From positions 2,480,001 to 2,544,000 of the forward strand of contig NZ_CP130945.1 of assembly GCF_050389805.1 (NCBI RefSeq): a DNA stretch of 64,000 nucleotides, given 5' to 3'. The notes below the pieces were generated by a model that made no database searches, was not told the origin of the DNA, and saw only the letters and a program-made list of their open reading frames with translations. The translations under genes were made by a program, and so were the position numbers. Of this stretch, positions 62,196-64,000 are shown piece after piece (the first letter of the stretch is position 1; every line of letters starts with the position of its first letter). This DNA comes from Bacillus_BD sp050389805 (GTDB lineage: Bacteria; Bacillota; Bacilli; Bacillales; Cytobacillaceae).

Positions 62196-62263
62196 CACTA
62201 GCGTTGCATAGCTTGAAAAAATTTCCATTTTTATAAAAATATGTATTTACAGAAAAGAAAAAA

Positions 62264-62331
62264 ACTCCTATTGTAGTAGTTGGTTGACCTTGTCTTGTTC
62301 CCATAAACAAACAAGTCTACTACAAAGGAGT
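62264..62331 (+). promoter_or_regulatory. Hairpin that hides the transposase ribosome binding site
   Basis: ACTCCTATTGTAGTAG (62264-62279) pairs with CTACTACAAAGGAGT (62317-62331), with one unmatched position. The right arm contains AAAGGAG, the transposase ribosome binding site. Transcripts entering from outside would fold and block translation, a protection known for other IS elements. Confidence 0.65.
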
Positions 62332-62338
62332 TTTAAAA

Positions 62339-63550
62339 TTGAGCAAGAAAAGTATAAACCGCGAAATGCTCATTTGTCAATGTCTATCTTTATTACCCCT
62401 AGAGGATTTCAATTACCTTCCGATTGATTATGGTAAAAAGCTTTCTACGAAATCTCTAATTAAAATTTTTGTCGCAGCCCAATTGGATCAGTGGAGTTCT
62501 TACAGACATATGGAGGAAAAGCTGGAAGCTTACCCTAAACTATGTAGAGAAGAACTAGGAATTACTCGTATAAGTGGTTCCCAATTAAGTCGTCGTATTA
62601 ATGATTTACCAACGGAATTACTACAGAAACTATTTGTGAAAATTGTAATGAAGCTAAAGCAACTAACGGATGGAATGCAAGGGTTGCCCAACGGGCTAGG
62701 CTACTTACGAATCATCGATTCTACTGAAATTAGATTACCCCGAAATCTATGTAATTGGGGGTATATTTCAAAGGATCACTGCGCTGTAAAAATGCATACG
62801 AGCTTAGTTGTAGTATCGTCAGATATAGCTTTCCCAGACAAAATTGTTCCATCAACAGGTAATTTTAGTGATTATGAAAGTTCTGATGTAATCGTAGAAG
62901 AATCAGATGCCACACAAATAATGGATCGAGGTTATCCCTCTAAGGAGAATATTGCATCTTGGCAGAAAAAAGATATAAAGTTCGTAGTTAGAATATCCAA
63001 ATCCCTTCGTTTAGGGATTTTAGAAGAGTACACTTCTACTCATCCAGCCGTTATTCAAGATGCTAAAGTGTGTTATCAAGTAGGAGAAGAACCTGTTCGG
63101 TACATTGAATTCGTGGATGAAAAGCAAAGAACTTATCGAATTTTAACAAATAGATTTGACTTAACCGCTGAACAAATAATGGAAATGTATCGTGCACGCT
63201 GGACAATAGAGTTATTTTTTAAGTGGATTAAACAACATTTAAGATTAACAAAGATATGGAGCACGAAACCACAGGGAATCTGGAATCAAATGTTTTTAGC
63301 TTTGATTGCATATGGATTATCGCTAATACTAAAAATACAAACTGGATCTAATAAAACACCTTGGGAGTTCTTTAGATTATTACAAACCTATCTTTATAAA
63401 ACAGTGGGTTCTTTTAAGAAAACATTAAAATCTAAAAAGAAAAGGAACTCAAAAGGAAGACAAAAGGTTCCTCCGAAACCTAAGGAAAAACCATACTTTG
63501 GAAATGTGGCTATAGTGAAAACGGAAAAAAGACCCAAAAAACACAAGTAA
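62339..63550 (+). CDS. IS4-family DDE transposase
   Basis: 403 residues, TTG start eight bases after AAAGGAG. Catalytic D127 (IIDSTE), D196 (IMDRGYP) and E291 in the Y-(2)-R-(3)-E-(6)-K signature YRARWTIELFFKWIKQ. A basic C-terminal tail (residues ~375-403) is Lys/Pro-rich. The gene is complete and all catalytic residues are present, so the element may be active. Confidence 0.92.
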   Translation: MSKKSINREMLICQCLSLLPLEDFNYLPIDYGKKLSTKSLIKIFVAAQLDQWSSYRHMEEKLEAYPKLCREELGITRISGSQLSRRINDLPTELLQKLFVKIVMKLKQLTDGMQGLPNGLGYLRIIDSTEIRLPRNLCNWGYISKDHCAVKMHTSLVVVSSDIAFPDKIVPSTGNFSDYESSDVIVEESDATQIMDRGYPSKENIASWQKKDIKFVVRISKSLRLGILEEYTSTHPAVIQDAKVCYQVGEEPVRYIEFVDEKQRTYRILTNRFDLTAEQIMEMYRARWTIELFFKWIKQHLRLTKIWSTKPQGIWNQMFLALIAYGLSLILKIQTGSNKTPWEFFRLLQTYLYKTVGSFKKTLKSKKKRNSKGRQKVPPKPKEKPYFGNVAIVKTEKRPKKHK

Positions 63551-63580
63551 AAGAAGAAATGCAGTTATTTGAAAAATTGT

Positions 63581-63626
63581 AAAAAAAAAGGGTACAAGGT
63601 CAAATAGAACCTCGTTCCCTTTTTTA
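63581..63626 (+). terminator. Terminator of the IS4 transposase
   Basis: AAAAAAAAAGGG pairs with CCCTTTTTT, with an inner GGT/ACC pair, followed by AATTT. Confidence 0.7.
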
Positions 63627-63782
63627 ATTTGAAATCAAGAAAATAACTGGTAAAATTTTACATTAAGTCTATATTTTTATAACTGTGTTGAGCTTTTGCA
63701 TTACGAATTTAATTTTGTAGCCGAACGCGACAGGTGTTTTTTGTAAGAAATACCATTTTTTTACAACTGAGCAACGCTAGTG

Positions 63783-63791
63783 ATTATACGC
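63783..63791. repeat. Right target-site duplication of the IS4-family element
   Basis: ATTATACGC directly after the right inverted repeat; matches 62187-62195. Confidence 0.85.
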
Positions 63792-63940
63792 TGGCACCTT
63801 CCATTTTTTGGATCTCCGAAGAGTGTTTTGTCCTATAGCCAAAAAAATTTTAATTTGATAGGTTGAATGTAAATTTTTTTCGTTCGTGTACGATTAAGTG
63901 TATCATTATCATTAGTAGATCTATTATAGGGGGAATTCTT

Positions 63941-64000
63941 GTGCAATGTGGAGCAGCATGCTTTTTAGTTGAAATCGAAGTGAACGGACAAAAACAAACA
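63941..64000 (+). CDS. Start of an unrecognised protein (cut by window edge)
   Basis: A GTG follows AGGGGG by about seven bases and the frame stays open for 20 codons to the window end (MQCGAACFLVEIEVNGQKQT). It reads like the start of a small beta-rich protein. Too short to assign. Confidence 0.45.
   Translation, partial: MQCGAACFLVEIEVNGQKQT

Larger units (their letters stand above)
62196..63782 (+). mobile_element. IS4-family insertion sequence, 1,587 bp
   Basis: Terminal inverted repeats begin with a perfect CACTAGCGTTGC (62196-62207) and GCAACGCTAGTG (63771-63782), and continue imperfectly. A 9-bp target duplication ATTATACGC flanks it. It carries one complete transposase gene and is nested inside the 3' part of the IS110 element, so it arrived later. 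Confidence 0.9.
60271..63809 (+). mobile_element. IS110-family element (IS1111-like ends), interrupted by an IS4-family element
   Basis: The inverted pair AAAAAATGGAAGGTGCC (60271-60287) and GGCACCTTCCATTTTTT (63793-63809) brackets an IS110 transposase, a structured non-coding region and a nested IS4 element. Subterminal inverted repeats are a feature of the IS1111 subgroup. Removing the nested element and one target copy gives an IS110 element of about 1.9 kb. Exact outer ends may lie a few bases outside the repeats. Confidence 0.7.
63551..63940. other. Gene-free spacer, 390 bp
   Basis: Holds the IS4 terminator, the right ends of both insertion elements and, from 63810, ~130 bp of native A+T-rich sequence leading to the last gene. 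TATCATTATCATTA at 63901-63914 resembles half of a Fur box but is not an inverted repeat. Confidence 0.5.

Noticed and set aside
63901..63914. Fur box before the last gene
   Set aside because: TATCATTATCATTA matches only repeated half-units in one direction; the inverted arrangement is missing.

Overview
The window reads as chromosome of a spore-forming, low-GC member of the Bacillaceae. The evidence is a gerA-type germinant receptor operon, a DUF3231 protein, strong AGGAGG-like ribosome binding sites, frequent TTG/GTG starts and A+T-rich spacers with U-tract terminators. It is mostly an accessory catabolic region: aromatic oxidation, a CoA-dependent carboxylate pathway, and an N-demethylation/GABA-type amine pathway, separated by transporters, regulators and decayed genes. 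I saw no rRNA, tRNA or CRISPR array.

Layout. (1) 1-9.5 kb, aromatic block: the tail of a flavin monooxygenase, a PucR-type regulator carrying a MopR/DmpR-like phenol-sensing domain (819-2741), then a Rieske oxygenase, a 38-codon ORF, an amidase, a VOC protein, a catechol 2,3-dioxygenase and a 2Fe-2S ferredoxin (3807-8553), ending at a convergent LysR gene. (2) 10-15.5 kb: a GntP permease with a 3-hydroxyisobutyrate-type dehydrogenase, a PHB-depolymerase-like esterase and a DHA2 drug exporter. (3) 15.6-30.5 kb: two sigma-54 promoters drive a beta-oxidation set (3-hydroxyacyl-CoA dehydrogenase, enoyl-CoA hydratase, acyl-CoA dehydrogenase, thiolase) and a CaiB-type CoA-transferase. These are followed by a tripartite tricarboxylate transporter, a flavin reductase, a crotonase homologue and a quinone oxidoreductase. 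A PrpR-like sigma-54 activator is encoded at the end on the other strand. (4) 30.5-41 kb: a decayed zone with activator, aminotransferase, MFS and YdhK remnants, a UbiX-LpdD pair without UbiD, and assorted single genes. (5) 41-55.2 kb: a second sigma-54 activator with an extra C-terminal sensor-like domain, two sigma-54 promoters, a 67-residue membrane protein with an NCS1-like permease, a three-subunit heme-dependent N-demethylase-like oxygenase, an aldehyde dehydrogenase, GABA transaminase, succinate-semialdehyde dehydrogenase, an omega-transaminase and alanine dehydrogenase. (6) 55.2-60.3 kb: DUF3231 and the germinant receptor operon. (7) 60.3-63.8 kb: an IS110-family element with a highly structured non-coding end, interrupted by an IS4-family element with a 9-bp target duplication.

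Two features tie the window together. Four near-perfect -24/-12 promoters are paired with two sigma-54 activators, which makes regions 3 and 5 two SigL-dependent catabolic regulons. At least nine copies of a palindromic repeat (core GGGACGGTTCTCGCGTTTCA) lie between genes, and three of them supply the stop codons or last residues of neighbouring genes.

The most notable candidate system is region 5: an oxidative N-demethylase whose product could feed directly into GABA and pyruvate-linked transamination. The IS110 element with a likely bridge-RNA locus is the second.
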